Positions 8,470-17,164 are shown, counted from the stretch's first letter. The stretch: 64,000 nucleotides of DNA from Curtobacterium sp. VKM Ac-2922 (GCF_022815645.1 NZ_JALGRO010000002.1:186001-250000), one strand, 5' to 3'. The notes: generated from the sequence alone by a model not told the origin. Made by a program: numbers and translations.

Positions 8470-8615
8470 GTGCGCATGGTGCGAGCTTCGCGGCCGGTGC
8501 GAGGTTGACGGCCCCGTGCCGGCAATCAACCTCGCACCGGCCCACTGTCGAGGCACGGACCCCGAACCTCGCACCGTGCGCGCCACACACCCGCCCGCGA
8601 ACCTCGCACCGTGCA
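8470..8615. repeat. Palindromic repeat cluster A
   Basis: Several copies of a GGTGCGAG[C/G]TT motif in both orientations fill this gap. The centre is a perfect inverted repeat with 17-base arms (8492-8508 and 8526-8542, GGCCGGTGCGAGGTTGA). Two more copies of AACCTCGCACCGTGC follow near 8565 and 8597. A 43-base core (8496-8538) matches the reverse complement of 11276-11318 in 36 of 43 positions. With 8293-8398 this accounts for the 353-base gap between the importer and the nuclease-like gene. Confidence 0.8.
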
Positions 8616-8619
8616 CCCG

Positions 8620-9570
8620 TCAGCGGGTCATCCGCACGCCTGCACGACGGAGCGCAGCCCGAAGACGCCCCTCGTCCCACAGGTCCGACCACGCGAGCCG
8701 GACGACCCATCGCACGCCGGGCATCGCGCGGAGTCGGTCCTCGCGCTGCTTCTCGGCGATGACGACGTCCTCGGCCGAGCGCCCGGCACGCATCTGCGCG
8801 TCGCGGTACTTGACCTCACCGTCGAACTCGACGACCACGCCTGCTTCCGGGAACCAGAAGTCGACGACGATGTCGGGCAACCCCGCTTGCCGAAATCGGT
8901 GTTGCAGCACCGGGCGCTCGGTGCCGAGATCGTCGAACCGGACCCGCAACACGGACTCCCCCACGGAACCCGACGCAGGATCCGCCAACGCGACGGCACG
9001 GAGCGCACGCCGACGGCCTTTCGGGCCGCGCCGTTCGATCGACTGCTGCACGCGGGCTCGGTCCGTTCCTCGCCGCAGCAGGTCATCGAGCGCGACCACG
9101 GCGTCGACCAGCGGGAACGTCAGCGCAAGGTCCGCTGCGACACGTTCCGGGCCAGACGTGCGGAGTCCGTCGGGAGTGACGACCGTACTGCGATCCCCCG
9201 ACGGGTCCATGTCCGCGTGCACGATGAACGTGGCGTTCGTCGTGCGACCATCGGCCCCGTGCGTCGTCAGGTGCACCCGGTCCGGCGGATCGGTGACGAG
9301 TGGCACCGCGAGGACGACGGCTGCCGACACGTGCGAGATGATCCGGTCCGACCGGATCCGGTCGGCGACCGCCTCGATCCGCAGGCGGTGCCGGTCAGCG
9401 GGTCGCAATGCGTTCCACTCCGCCGTACCGACGAAGAGCCCCCGACTGATCCGGGTGAGCTCGCCCGTCGAGGCACGCTTCCGGATGCGGTCGGATTCGT
9501 CAGGCCGGTGCGAAGACGTTCGGAAGAGCGGGACGTGTGGAACAGGTGCGAGGGTGAAGGTTCGTTTCAT
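8620..9570 (-). CDS. DUF559/Vsr-like domain protein (AbiEi-type architecture)
   Basis: Soluble protein of 316 residues. The N-terminal half (residues about 10-130) resembles the winged-helix/AbiEi-like region found in many actinobacterial proteins (RKRASTGELTRISRGLFVG). The C-terminal 110 residues look like the DUF559 PD-(D/E)XK nuclease fold: DIVVDFWFPEAGVVVEFDG followed by EVKYRD. I chose the ATG at 9570 (MKRTFTLAPVP) because GAGG lies upstream; the longer frame adds unconserved residues. No partner toxin gene is adjacent. Such proteins are common in Microbacteriaceae in many copies; their job is not established. Confidence 0.85.
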   Translation of the reverse strand: MKRTFTLAPVPHVPLFRTSSHRPDESDRIRKRASTGELTRISRGLFVGTAEWNALRPADRHRLRIEAVADRIRSDRIISHVSAAVVLAVPLVTDPPDRVHLTTHGADGRTTNATFIVHADMDPSGDRSTVVTPDGLRTSGPERVAADLALTFPLVDAVVALDDLLRRGTDRARVQQSIERRGPKGRRRALRAVALADPASGSVGESVLRVRFDDLGTERPVLQHRFRQAGLPDIVVDFWFPEAGVVVEFDGEVKYRDAQMRAGRSAEDVVIAEKQREDRLRAMPGVRWVVRLAWSDLWDEGRLRAALRRAGVRMTR

Positions 9571-9680
9571 GGCGTGATCCTCGTGAGACGCGACGCAGCG
9601 CGACGACGCGCTCGTGTGAGCTGTGCACAGGAGGCCGAAGAGTGGCACCTGTGGAGGAACCGGGCTGCGAGAATGGCGCT

Positions 9681-10163
9681 GTGACCGATCGCACCTGGGG
9701 CTGGCTCGCAGCCGTCATCGACGTCGTCCTCATCGTCGTGTTCGCCTTGATCGGGCGGTCCTCGCACGGCGAGGCGAACTCACTCGGCGCGCTCTGGACC
9801 ACCGCGTACCCGTTCCTGGCCGGCTGGGCGATCGCCTACGTCACCAGCGGCGCCTGGGCCAGACCCCTGCGGACGTGGCCGACCGGCGTCGTCGCGTGGA
9901 TCCTCACGGTCTTCGTCGGGATGGCCATCCGCGTCGCCACCGGCCAGGGCGTCGTCGACGGCAACCCGCTGCCCATCTCGTTCCTCATCGTCGCGACGAT
10001 CGTCCTCGGCGTGTTCCTGCTCGGGTGGCGCGCGATCGCTCGTGTCGTCCTGCGCGCGGTCGCACGTCGCCGCGCCACCGACGCACCGGCGCTCGACGAC
10101 CCCGTGACGAAGGACCCGGCGGCGGATCCGTCGAACAGCCCCGGCGTCACGCCGGGTACGTGA
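9681..10163 (+). CDS. DUF3054 family membrane protein
   Basis: Small integral membrane protein of 160 residues with four hydrophobic segments (AAVIDVVLIVVFALIG, LWTTAYPFLAGWAIAYV, VVAWILTVFVGMAIRVATG, PISFLIVATIVLGVFLLGW) and a charged C-terminal tail. The pattern RxSHGE...W.TAYPFL..W matches DUF3054. Start is GTG at 9681 (VTDRTWGW), giving the family's usual N-terminus; no strong ribosome site is seen. Its stop overlaps the LacI start as GTGA. Function is unknown. Confidence 0.87.
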   Translation: MTDRTWGWLAAVIDVVLIVVFALIGRSSHGEANSLGALWTTAYPFLAGWAIAYVTSGAWARPLRTWPTGVVAWILTVFVGMAIRVATGQGVVDGNPLPISFLIVATIVLGVFLLGWRAIARVVLRAVARRRATDAPALDDPVTKDPAADPSNSPGVTPGT

Positions 10164-11173
10164 ACGGCAGCCGCGGCTCGCAGCCGACGATCGTCGACGT
10201 CGCCGCACGGGCAGGGGTCTCCAAGTCCGCGGTGAGCCGGGTCCTCTCCGGCACCGGACGGTTCTCCGACGAGACCCGCGAACGCGTCGAGCGCGCCGCA
10301 GCGGAGCTCGGTTACGTGGCGAACGCGATGGCACGCGGGCTGGTCAGCGGGCGGACCCACACCATCGGGATGCTCGTGCGCGACGCCTCGTCGATGCTCT
10401 ACACCGCGCTGCACGCCGTCATGGAGCAGCGTGCCTCGGAGCTCGGCTACCGCGTCGTCACGACGACGGGGGTCGGCCGGGTCGAGGACGAGAAGTCCGC
10501 CCTGGCGTCGCTCGTGTCCATGCGCGTCGACGGACTGGTCGTGTGCAGCGGACTCCTGCCGTCGGCGGACATCGCCGAGTTCGCGCCGCGGATCGCGACC
10601 GTCGTCGCCGGGCGCCCCGAACTGCACCCGGCGCTGTCCAGTGTGTACTGCGACGAGGTCGACGGCGGGCACCGCATCGCCGATGCGGTGGCGGACGCGG
10701 GCCACGCGGTCGTGGTCGTGCTGACCGTCCCGTTGGACAACGCGATCACGCAGCACGCGCGGTCGACGGCGATGGCAGGACGGCTGCGCGGCCGCGGCGT
10801 CACGGCGATCGACATCGACGCCAGTTTCGTCCGCCCGGCCGACGACATCGCCGCGGACGTGGTCGACGTCATGCGGGAGTCCGGTGCGACCGCGGTGATG
10901 TGCCCGACCGACCGGCTCATGCTCGACGTCTGCGACGCTCTGGCCAAGCGCGGCGTCAGTGTGCCGAGCGACGTCTCGGTCACGGGCTTCGACGGTGTCT
11001 ACCCGCTCGCGAACGACTGGATCGGGTTCACGACGCTGCAGCAGCCCGTCGACCGCATCGGCCGCGAGGCCATCGACCTGGTCATCGGCCGCATCGACGA
11101 CCCCGGCCGGGCCGTCGAGCACCGGTCGCTCCGCGGCACGGTGCTGCCCGGCCGCACCCTGCTCCGCCGCTGA
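10160..11173 (+). CDS. LacI-family transcriptional regulator
   Basis: DNA-binding repressor of 337 residues. The N-terminal helix-turn-helix reads PTIVDVAARAGVSKSAVSRV, the hinge helix is ANAMARGLVSGRT, and the rest is a periplasmic-binding-protein-like effector domain ending LRGTVLPGRTLLRR. The GTG at 10160 overlaps the DUF3054 stop (GTGA), so the two are co-translated. The importer operon on the opposite strand 2 kb away carries a LacI-like palindrome at 8379-8398, making it the likely target. The effector could be the importer's substrate or a breakdown product. Confidence 0.93.
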   Translation: MNGSRGSQPTIVDVAARAGVSKSAVSRVLSGTGRFSDETRERVERAAAELGYVANAMARGLVSGRTHTIGMLVRDASSMLYTALHAVMEQRASELGYRVVTTTGVGRVEDEKSALASLVSMRVDGLVVCSGLLPSADIAEFAPRIATVVAGRPELHPALSSVYCDEVDGGHRIADAVADAGHAVVVVLTVPLDNAITQHARSTAMAGRLRGRGVTAIDIDASFVRPADDIAADVVDVMRESGATAVMCPTDRLMLDVCDALAKRGVSVPSDVSVTGFDGVYPLANDWIGFTTLQQPVDRIGREAIDLVIGRIDDPGRAVEHRSLRGTVLPGRTLLRR

Positions 11174-11233
11174 CGCGCTGCCGCCGTGCGCACGGTGCGC
11201 CGCTGTGCGGCTGGTGCGGCGTTCGTGGGGGCG

Positions 11234-11352
11234 AGCACCGTGCGAGTTTCGCCGCCCGTGCGGCCTCGGCCGCCTGGTGCGAGGAAACATGCCGGCACGG
11301 GGCGGTCAACCGCGCACCACCGGTGGGCGCAGCACCGTGCGAGCTTCGCCAC
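11234..11352. repeat. Palindromic repeat cluster B
   Basis: Same family as cluster A, in inverted orientation. It holds CACCGTGCGAG[T/C]TTCGCC at about 11236 and 11332 and a 43-base core at 11276-11318 that is the reverse complement of the cluster A core with 7 mismatches. It fills the gap between the LacI gene and the next gene. Confidence 0.8.
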
Positions 11353-11404
11353 CCGCGCGCACCCGCCCCCGCACCGCCCCCGGCTCCGCCGCCCGCACGC
11401 GGCG

Positions 11405-12052
11405 TCAGAACAGCCCGCCGCGCGGCCCGTCCCCGTCCAGCCCGCGGAACATGTCCGACACGAGCGCCTCGATCTGCGGCTCGACGAGCCGTTCGACCGC
11501 CTCGGCGATCCGCTCCCGGTGGTCGATCAGCGCCAGGCACACGGCGGTCCCCGTCGACCGGGCACACTCGTCGGACAGCTCGATCTCGTGACGCAGCGCA
11601 GCCTTGGCCTGGTCGGACAGCGGCTCGCGGGGCGCGGGCTCGGACGCGCCGGTGCCGGCGAGCTCCTCCAACGTGAACAGGAACGGTGAGCCGTCCTGCG
11701 GCTGCGGGTCGATGTCGAGCCCCTGGAACTCGGGCGACAGGCCCTCGGCCGGTTGGTACCCCGCGTGGCGCTTCCGGGCGTCGGCGCGCGCGAGTTCACG
11801 GTGCAGCAGTGGCAGGTTCTTTGCGGTGTAGTCGTCCACGGCGTCGTCGATGATGGTCGAGATCCGCCCGATCAGCGCGTGCTGGACCGGGTGCGGCACG
11901 TCCGGCCCGAAGCCCGCCGCGCTGGCGATCGGCGACCCGGTGCACTTCCGGCAGATCCGCGTGCGCGGCCGGGCGGTCCCGATCTGCCACCGCGGCAGCC
12001 ACCGCAGCCACAGGTCGACGGCGTTCCGCACACGCCCGTCGATGCCGTCCAT
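11405..12052 (-). CDS. Hypothetical protein
   Basis: Not recognised. A 215-residue soluble, mostly helical protein: basic N-terminus with a single CRKC pair near residue 35, a helical middle (RISTIIDDAVDDYTAKNLP), an acidic linker and a helical C-terminus (EAVERLVEPQIEALVSDMF). No signal peptide or membrane helix. The ATG at 12052 is preceded by TATCGT and six bases (TGGAGG), a leaderless-type promoter, although the GGAGG could also be read as a ribosome site placed too close. It lies 70 bases downstream of the DUF3097 gene on the same strand. Confidence 0.75.
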   Translation of the reverse strand: MDGIDGRVRNAVDLWLRWLPRWQIGTARPRTRICRKCTGSPIASAAGFGPDVPHPVQHALIGRISTIIDDAVDDYTAKNLPLLHRELARADARKRHAGYQPAEGLSPEFQGLDIDPQPQDGSPFLFTLEELAGTGASEPAPREPLSDQAKAALRHEIELSDECARSTGTAVCLALIDHRERIAEAVERLVEPQIEALVSDMFRGLDGDGPRGGLF

Positions 12053-12121
12053 CCTCCAACGATACGGACCTGGAGGCCCGGATCACCCCCGCCACGGCCG
12101 TCCCGTCCCCGATCCGCCGGC

Positions 12122-13087
12122 TCACCGCCGCGCGGGACGCTCCTGGATCGGCTCGGTCACGAAGTCGATGAGCTCCTCGACGCGACCCAGCAGCTCGGGT
12201 TCCAGGTCGGCGAACGTCCGCACCTGCCCGAGGATCCGCTGCCATGCCCGCGCGATGTCGGCCTGTTCGGCGTGCGGCCACCCGAGCGCGGCGCAGATGC
12301 CGGCCTTCCACTCGATCGACCGCGGGATCGTGGGCCACGCGCGCAGTCCGACCCGTGCGGGCTTGACCGACTGCCAGACGTCGACGAACGGGTGTCCGAC
12401 GACCAGCACGTGCGCGCCCCACTTCCCCTGCATGACGGCATCGGCGAAGCGGGACTCCTTCGAGCCGGGCACCAGGTGGTCCACGAGCACGCCGACGCGT
12501 CGGTCGCGGGAGGGCTGGAAGTCGTCCAGCACCGAAGCCAGGTTGTCGACACCGGAGAGCTCCTCGACGACGACGCCCTCGACGCGCAGGTCCGCTCCCC
12601 AGACCTTCTCGACGAGCTCGGCGTCGTGCTTGCCCTCGACCATGATCCGCGACGGCAGTGCCACCCGCGCGCGCTGCGACTCCACCGCGAACGATCCGGA
12701 CGCCGTGCGCAGCCGACCGCCGTCGGACGCCTGCCGGACCGCCGGGGCCGAGCCGGGCCTCCAGTCCGTGTGCACGGAACCGAGCGACGGACCGGAACCC
12801 GCTCGCGCGGCCCCACCGCCTCTGCCGACCGGCGCCTGCGGGCGACCCAGCGTCACGAGCTCGCCCTCAAGCAGGAACTGCCCGTCGAACGGGAAGGCGC
12901 GCGTGCGGCCCTTCCAGTCCTCGAGCGCGATGTTCCCGGCCTCGAGTCCGACCACGGCACCGGCCCAGCCCGACGCCGGGTCCTCGAGCACCATGTCCCG
13001 TTCGAGCGGCACCTGCCGCACCTTCCGCACGCCCTTCGAGCGCCAGTCGCCCGAGAGCACGTCGTTGCCGTACCGGTCCTCGTCCAC
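12122..13087 (-). CDS. DUF3097 family protein
   Basis: Actinobacterial conserved protein of 321 residues. The middle (RIMVEGKHDAELVEKVWG, then VVVEELSGVDNLASVLDDF) has the EG and DxxD-like spacing of a Toprim-type fold, and the family motif VLVDHLVPGSKESRF follows. I chose the GTG at 13087 (VDEDRYGNDVL): TACGCT lies 7 bases upstream, a leaderless promoter, and a start at 13165 would leave only two bases to the divergent gene. An identical 25-bp copy of the dispersed palindrome (12744-12768) sits inside a Gly/Ala-rich linker and encodes part of DWRPGSAPA. Function is unknown. Confidence 0.88.
   Translation of the reverse strand: MDEDRYGNDVLSGDWRSKGVRKVRQVPLERDMVLEDPASGWAGAVVGLEAGNIALEDWKGRTRAFPFDGQFLLEGELVTLGRPQAPVGRGGGAARAGSGPSLGSVHTDWRPGSAPAVRQASDGGRLRTASGSFAVESQRARVALPSRIMVEGKHDAELVEKVWGADLRVEGVVVEELSGVDNLASVLDDFQPSRDRRVGVLVDHLVPGSKESRFADAVMQGKWGAHVLVVGHPFVDVWQSVKPARVGLRAWPTIPRSIEWKAGICAALGWPHAEQADIARAWQRILGQVRTFADLEPELLGRVEELIDFVTEPIQERPARR
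12744..12768. repeat. Dispersed palindromic element inside the DUF3097 gene
   Basis: A 25-base copy (core GAGCCGGGCCTCCAGTCCG) lies within the reading frame, in a linker between two conserved parts of the protein. The same 25 bases occur at 20458-20482 in the kinase gene, in another frame relative to the coding strand. Identity over 25 bases in unrelated genes points to a dispersed element. Confidence 0.75.
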
Positions 13088-13167
13088 CCGCACGAGCGTA
13101 GTGTCGACGGGGCTCCGGACGACGTCGACCGGCCGACACCACCCACTCCCGACGGAAGGCACCACCC

Positions 13168-14220
13168 GTGCGCGCAGCAGTCATCCACGCCCCTCGCGAC
13201 ATCCGCGTCGAGGATCGCGACGCCCCCGAACTCCTCGCCCCCACCGACGCCGTCGTGCGCGTCGTCGCCGCCTGCGTGTGCGGCTCGGACCTGTGGCCGT
13301 ACCGCGGCGTCCGCGACACGAAGGAGCCCCGTGCGATCGGCCACGAGTTCGTCGGCGTCGTCGAGCAGCTCGGAGAGTCCACCGGCGACCTGCACGTGGG
13401 TGACTTCGTGATCGCACCGTTCACCACCAACGACGGCACCTGCCAGGCGTGCGCGCACGGCATGACGAGCGGCTGCGACCACGGATCGACCTTCGGCGTG
13501 ACGCCGGACGCCCACGGGCTGCCGCTCGGCGGTGCCCAGGCCGAGGCCGTCCGCGTGCCCGACGCCGCCGCATCACTCGTGGTTGTGCCCGGCCCGGTCG
13601 ACGACGACCTGATCCCGTCGCTGTTGACCCTGTCGGACGTGTTCTCCACCGGGCACCACGCCGCCGTGTCGGCCGAGGTCGGCCCGGGCCGCACCGTCGT
13701 CGTGGTCGGCGACGGAGCCGTCGGACTGTCCGCGGTGCTGGCGGCCAAGCGTCTCGGCGCCGAGCGGATCATCGCGATGAGCCGGCACGCCGACCGCCAG
13801 GCGCTGGCCCGCGAGTTCGGCGCGACCGACATCGTCGACACCCGCGGCGACGAGGGGGTGCAGGCCGTGCGCGACCTGCTCGACGGGGACCTGGCCGACT
13901 GCGCGCTCGAGGCCGTCGGCACCGCCGAGAGCATGGACCAGGCGCTGCGCGTCGTCCGCGCCGGTGGCAACGTCGGCTACGTCGGCGTCCCGGCGGGCGA
14001 CCCCGAGCTGCCGATGCCGTTCCTGTTCGGCCGGAACATCACGGTCGGCGGCGGCATGGCCCCGGCGCGCGCCTACATCCCCGAGCTGCTGCCGGACGTG
14101 CTCGCCCGTCGCATCGAGCCGGGCAAGGTGTTCGACCTCGAGCTGCCGCTCGAGCAGGCCGCCGAGGCGTACGCCGCGATGGACGAGCGCCGTGCGATCA
14201 AGGTGCTGCTGCGCCCGTAG
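13168..14220 (+). CDS. Zinc-dependent alcohol dehydrogenase
   Basis: Medium-chain dehydrogenase/reductase of 350 residues. Catalytic zinc ligands are visible as C38 (CVCGSDLW) and the GHEFVG motif; the NAD(P) fold carries GDGAVGLSAVLAAK. The structural-zinc lobe is atypical: after CQAC only two further cysteine positions near CDHG are present rather than the regular four-cysteine pattern. Start is GTG with GGAAGG 8 bases upstream. The gene is divergent from DUF3097 and stands alone before a strong palindrome. It could act on threonine, a polyol or another alcohol; the substrate is not evident. Confidence 0.9.
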   Translation: MRAAVIHAPRDIRVEDRDAPELLAPTDAVVRVVAACVCGSDLWPYRGVRDTKEPRAIGHEFVGVVEQLGESTGDLHVGDFVIAPFTTNDGTCQACAHGMTSGCDHGSTFGVTPDAHGLPLGGAQAEAVRVPDAAASLVVVPGPVDDDLIPSLLTLSDVFSTGHHAAVSAEVGPGRTVVVVGDGAVGLSAVLAAKRLGAERIIAMSRHADRQALAREFGATDIVDTRGDEGVQAVRDLLDGDLADCALEAVGTAESMDQALRVVRAGGNVGYVGVPAGDPELPMPFLFGRNITVGGGMAPARAYIPELLPDVLARRIEPGKVFDLELPLEQAAEAYAAMDERRAIKVLLRP

Positions 14221-14238
14221 CGCGTCGCGCGCACCCAC

Positions 14239-14282
14239 CGGACAGGAGGCCCGGTGCCAGCTGGCACCGAGCCTCCTGTCCG
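14239..14282. terminator. 44-bp near-perfect palindrome after the dehydrogenase
   Basis: GGACAGGAGGCCCGGTGCC pairs with GGCACCGAGCCTCCTGTCC with one mismatch and CAGCTG at the centre. It lies 18 bases past the stop and can form a 22-bp stem. A sister copy at 53149-53196 differs mainly at one base pair. Probably a transcription terminator built from the dispersed element. Confidence 0.75.
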
Positions 14283-14351
14283 TCTCGACGCCCGTCCGGG
14301 CGGCGGCGTGTTTCGCGGAACAGAACGCATGTTGCGGAATTGTGAACAAAC

Positions 14352-14363
14352 CTTTCAGTAAAG
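14352..14363. promoter_or_regulatory. Candidate ROK operator upstream of the sugar operon
   Basis: CTTTCAGTAAAG has arms CTTT and AAAG around a four-base centre, within a wider imperfect inverted repeat (ACAAACC...GGTTGT). It lies 26 bases upstream of the ROK start in an AT-rich island, unlike the surrounding sequence. TTTACTAAA-like sites are usual for ROK regulators such as XylR and NagC. Autoregulation of the operon is the likely role. Confidence 0.45.
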
Positions 14364-14388
14364 AAGGTTGTCCGTTACAGTCCTCGAC

Positions 14389-15630
14389 ATGACCACACGA
14401 GGACGCACCCCCGGGCAGCCCGCACTGCTCCGTGTCCTCAACGACCGCGCCGCCCTCGGCATGCTGCTGGACGACGGTCCGATGACCCGCAACGAGATCG
14501 CGCAGCGCACCGGGCTGAGCAAGCCGACCGCCGCCGAGATCATCCGCCGGCTCGAGGCGACCGGGCTGATCCGCGAGGCCGGCACCGACACGCAGACCGG
14601 ACGCCGCGGCCCCAGCGCCGTCGTGTACGAGGCGATCACCGACCGCGACCTCGCCGTCGCCGTGGACGTGCAGCTGGTCGACGTCCGCTCGACCGTGGTC
14701 GACGCCACCGGCCGGAGCTACCCCGTCGCCGAGCACCGCATGGACGACGACGAGGTGCGCGCGGCGGGCGAGGACATCGTCGCCGCGGCCGTCCGACGCG
14801 CCGCAGCCGCTGCCGGTGTCGACGCCGACCTGGTCACCGCCGTGGCCGTCGGGGTGCAGGCCAGCGTCGACCACGCCACCGACACCCTCATCTTCACCGA
14901 CGGGCTGCCCGGCTGGCCGCGCGACCAGGTCGCCGCCACGCTGTCCGGTGCGCTCGGCGTGCAGGTCGTCATCGAGAACGACGCCAACCTCGCCGCGATC
15001 GCCGAACGGAACATGGGCGCCGGCCGTACCCCGAGCTCGTTCGCGGTGCTGTGGATGGCCGAGGGCCTCGGCATGGCGCTCGACCTGGACGGCCGACTGC
15101 ACGCGGGAGCCTCGGGCGCCGCGGGTGAGATCGGCTACCTGAGCGTGCCTGCCGACGCGCTCCCCCTCGACCCGACGGCGACGATCGTCGCGGACCTCAT
15201 CTCCGAGACCGCGATCACCCGACTCGCCGCCGACCACGGGATCACGGCTCCGGACGGCACCGCTGCCGACTGGCGCCAGGTGCTCCCGCAGCTGCCCGGT
15301 CTGCCGGCGCAGCACCCCTTCACGACCGCCCTCGGCGAGCGCGTCGGGCACAACGTGCTCCCCGTCCTCGCCGTCGCCGATCCCGAGACGGTCGTGCTGC
15401 ACGGCCCGACCGGGATCGCGGGTGGTCCCGCCCTGGCCGCCGCCGTGACCGCCTGGCTCCGGACCCGCTCGCGCTGGTCCACCGCCGTGGTGGCACCCGG
15501 CGTCCCCGACACCCCTGTCCTGCACGGCGCACGCCACGTCCTCATCGACGTCGTGCGCACCGCGCTCGCGGGCCGACTCGACCGCATCAGTGACGACGCG
15601 TCCGAGCCCGACCCCGCGCAGCGCGCCTGA
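14389..15630 (+). CDS. ROK-family transcriptional regulator
   Basis: Sugar-responsive repressor of 413 residues. The winged helix is at residues about 12-75 (PMTRNEIAQRTGLSKPTAAE) and the ROK sugar-kinase-like domain follows, with FTDGLPGWP, VIENDANLAAIAE and GASGAAGEIGYL. The family cysteine cluster (CxCGxxGC) is missing, so zinc-dependent kinase function is unlikely; it is a regulator only. I chose the ATG at 14389 (MTTRGRTPGQPALLR). It heads a plus-strand operon with an ABC importer, a GH4 enzyme and a kinase, which it very likely controls. Confidence 0.9.
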   Translation: MTTRGRTPGQPALLRVLNDRAALGMLLDDGPMTRNEIAQRTGLSKPTAAEIIRRLEATGLIREAGTDTQTGRRGPSAVVYEAITDRDLAVAVDVQLVDVRSTVVDATGRSYPVAEHRMDDDEVRAAGEDIVAAAVRRAAAAAGVDADLVTAVAVGVQASVDHATDTLIFTDGLPGWPRDQVAATLSGALGVQVVIENDANLAAIAERNMGAGRTPSSFAVLWMAEGLGMALDLDGRLHAGASGAAGEIGYLSVPADALPLDPTATIVADLISETAITRLAADHGITAPDGTAADWRQVLPQLPGLPAQHPFTTALGERVGHNVLPVLAVADPETVVLHGPTGIAGGPALAAAVTAWLRTRSRWSTAVVAPGVPDTPVLHGARHVLIDVVRTALAGRLDRISDDASEPDPAQRA

Positions 15631-15713
15631 GCCAGCACCGCCGCCCGTACCGCCGCCAGCCGCACCGTCAGCACCGCCAGCTCCACCCACCCGCACCACT
15701 CGAGGCACCACAC

Positions 15714-15747
15714 CAGCCCTGTCCGAAGGCCAGCCCTGTCCGAGGGC
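15714..15747. repeat. Two 17-base direct repeats before the binding-protein gene
   Basis: CAGCCCTGTCCGAAGGC (15714-15730) is followed directly by CAGCCCTGTCCGAGGGC (15731-15747). The second copy can fold GCCCT against AGGGC. They lie in the 193-base gap between the ROK gene and the binding-protein gene, where a promoter or attenuator would be expected; no other signal is clear there. Confidence 0.6.
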
Positions 15748-15823
15748 TCTCCGGCGCGCCCGCAGACCGACCCCGTCGGCCGGCGACCAGCGCTCCGGAG
15801 CGAGACCAGAGAGCGAGTACCGC

Positions 15824-17164
15824 ATGTCACACCCCAGGCCGACCCTCCGGCGGATCCTCACCGCCGCCGCCATCGCCACCACGGGCGCGCTCGTCGTGGC
15901 GGGTTGCAGCTCCGGCAGCAGCGCGTCGTCGATCGACAAGACCGCACCGAAGGACCTCAAGGGCACCGTGTCCCTGTGGCACTTCTTCACGGGGCGCGAG
16001 GCCGGTGTCGTCAAGAGCGCCGTCGCGGGCTTCGAGAAGGCGAACCCCGACGTCACGGTCGACATCCACGCCGGGCAGGACGACGAGAAGCTGCAGAAGG
16101 CGATCTCGTCGGGTCAGAACATCGACGTCGGGCTGTCGTACTCGACGGCGATCGTCGGCAGCTTCTGCTCGTCGGGGGCGTTCCGCGACCTGTCGACGTA
16201 CATCAAGCGCGACAAGGTGGACCTGTCCGACATCCCGCAGGCCGTCCGCGGGTACACCGCGTACAAGGGCACCCGGTGCACGCTGCCGGCCCTGGCCGAC
16301 GTCAGCGCGCTGATGTACAACAAGCAGGCCTTCGCCGCCGCCGGCATCACCAGCCCGCCCAAGACGCTCGACGAGCTGCAGACCGACGGCCTGAAGATGA
16401 CGACGTACAACGCGGACGGGTCGATCAAGCAGCTGGGCTTCAACCCGCTCATCGACTTCTACGAGAACTCCCCCGAGCACTTCTCGCCGATGATCAACGG
16501 CACGTGGCTGGACAGCAAGGGCAACAGCGAGATCGGCACCTCGGCTGCCTGGAAGAAGCTCATCGAGTGGCAGAAGGGCTACGTCGACGCCATCGGCTAC
16601 GACAAGCTCAAGACGTTCACGTCGGGCCTCGGCCAGGAGTTCGCCGCCGACAACGCGTTCCAGACCGGTCAGGTCGCGATGCAGATCGACGGTGAGTACC
16701 GCACCGCCTTCATCAAGGACCAGAAGCCCGACCTGCAGTACGGCACCGCACCGACGCCCGTGATGTCCGGGGTCGGCAACTACGGCTCCACCTACATCGC
16801 GGGCAACGTGGCCGGCATCGCGAAGGGCTCGAAGAACCCCGAGCTCGCCTGGGCGCTGCTGAAGTACCTGTCGACGAACACCGACGCGCAGGTCACGATG
16901 GCGAACGGGCTGAAGAACATCCCGACCATCACGTCGGCGTTGACGTCCCCCGACCTCGAGGTGGACGAGAACTACAAGACCTTCGTCGACGTCGCCGGCG
17001 ACCCGAAGACGATCACGTCGCCCGCCACCTCGGACGGTGCCGCCTACATCGGCACCTTCACGAAGTTCTGGCAGGCGTACCAGGAGAACGGTGGCGACCT
17101 GAGTGCGAAGCTCAAGAAGCTCGACTCCGACATCGACAACGCGAACCAGCTGGCCGGTCCGTGA
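15824..17164 (+). CDS. Sugar ABC importer solute-binding lipoprotein
   Basis: Receptor of a CUT1-type carbohydrate importer, 446 residues. Signal peptide with lipobox VVAGC at residues about 22-26, then a Ser-rich linker and the SBP_bac_1 fold (GTVSLWHFFTGREAGVVKSA, ALMYNKQAFAAAGI, GQVAMQIDGEY). The ATG at 15824 (MSHPRPTLRR) gives a proper signal peptide. The stop overlaps the permease start (TGATG). The neighbouring GH4 enzyme and kinase suggest an oligosaccharide ligand such as a beta-linked disaccharide or an amino sugar oligomer. Confidence 0.93.
   Translation: MSHPRPTLRRILTAAAIATTGALVVAGCSSGSSASSIDKTAPKDLKGTVSLWHFFTGREAGVVKSAVAGFEKANPDVTVDIHAGQDDEKLQKAISSGQNIDVGLSYSTAIVGSFCSSGAFRDLSTYIKRDKVDLSDIPQAVRGYTAYKGTRCTLPALADVSALMYNKQAFAAAGITSPPKTLDELQTDGLKMTTYNADGSIKQLGFNPLIDFYENSPEHFSPMINGTWLDSKGNSEIGTSAAWKKLIEWQKGYVDAIGYDKLKTFTSGLGQEFAADNAFQTGQVAMQIDGEYRTAFIKDQKPDLQYGTAPTPVMSGVGNYGSTYIAGNVAGIAKGSKNPELAWALLKYLSTNTDAQVTMANGLKNIPTITSALTSPDLEVDENYKTFVDVAGDPKTITSPATSDGAAYIGTFTKFWQAYQENGGDLSAKLKKLDSDIDNANQLAGP

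Noticed and set aside
8620-9570. Type IV toxin-antitoxin system
   Set aside because: No AbiEii-like nucleotidyltransferase toxin gene is adjacent; the neighbours are a DUF3054 gene and a repeat cluster.
13090-13165. Longer start of the DUF3097 gene at 13165
   Set aside because: It would leave two bases to the divergent dehydrogenase start and place a TACGCT promoter inside the gene; the GTG at 13087 fits the leaderless pattern.
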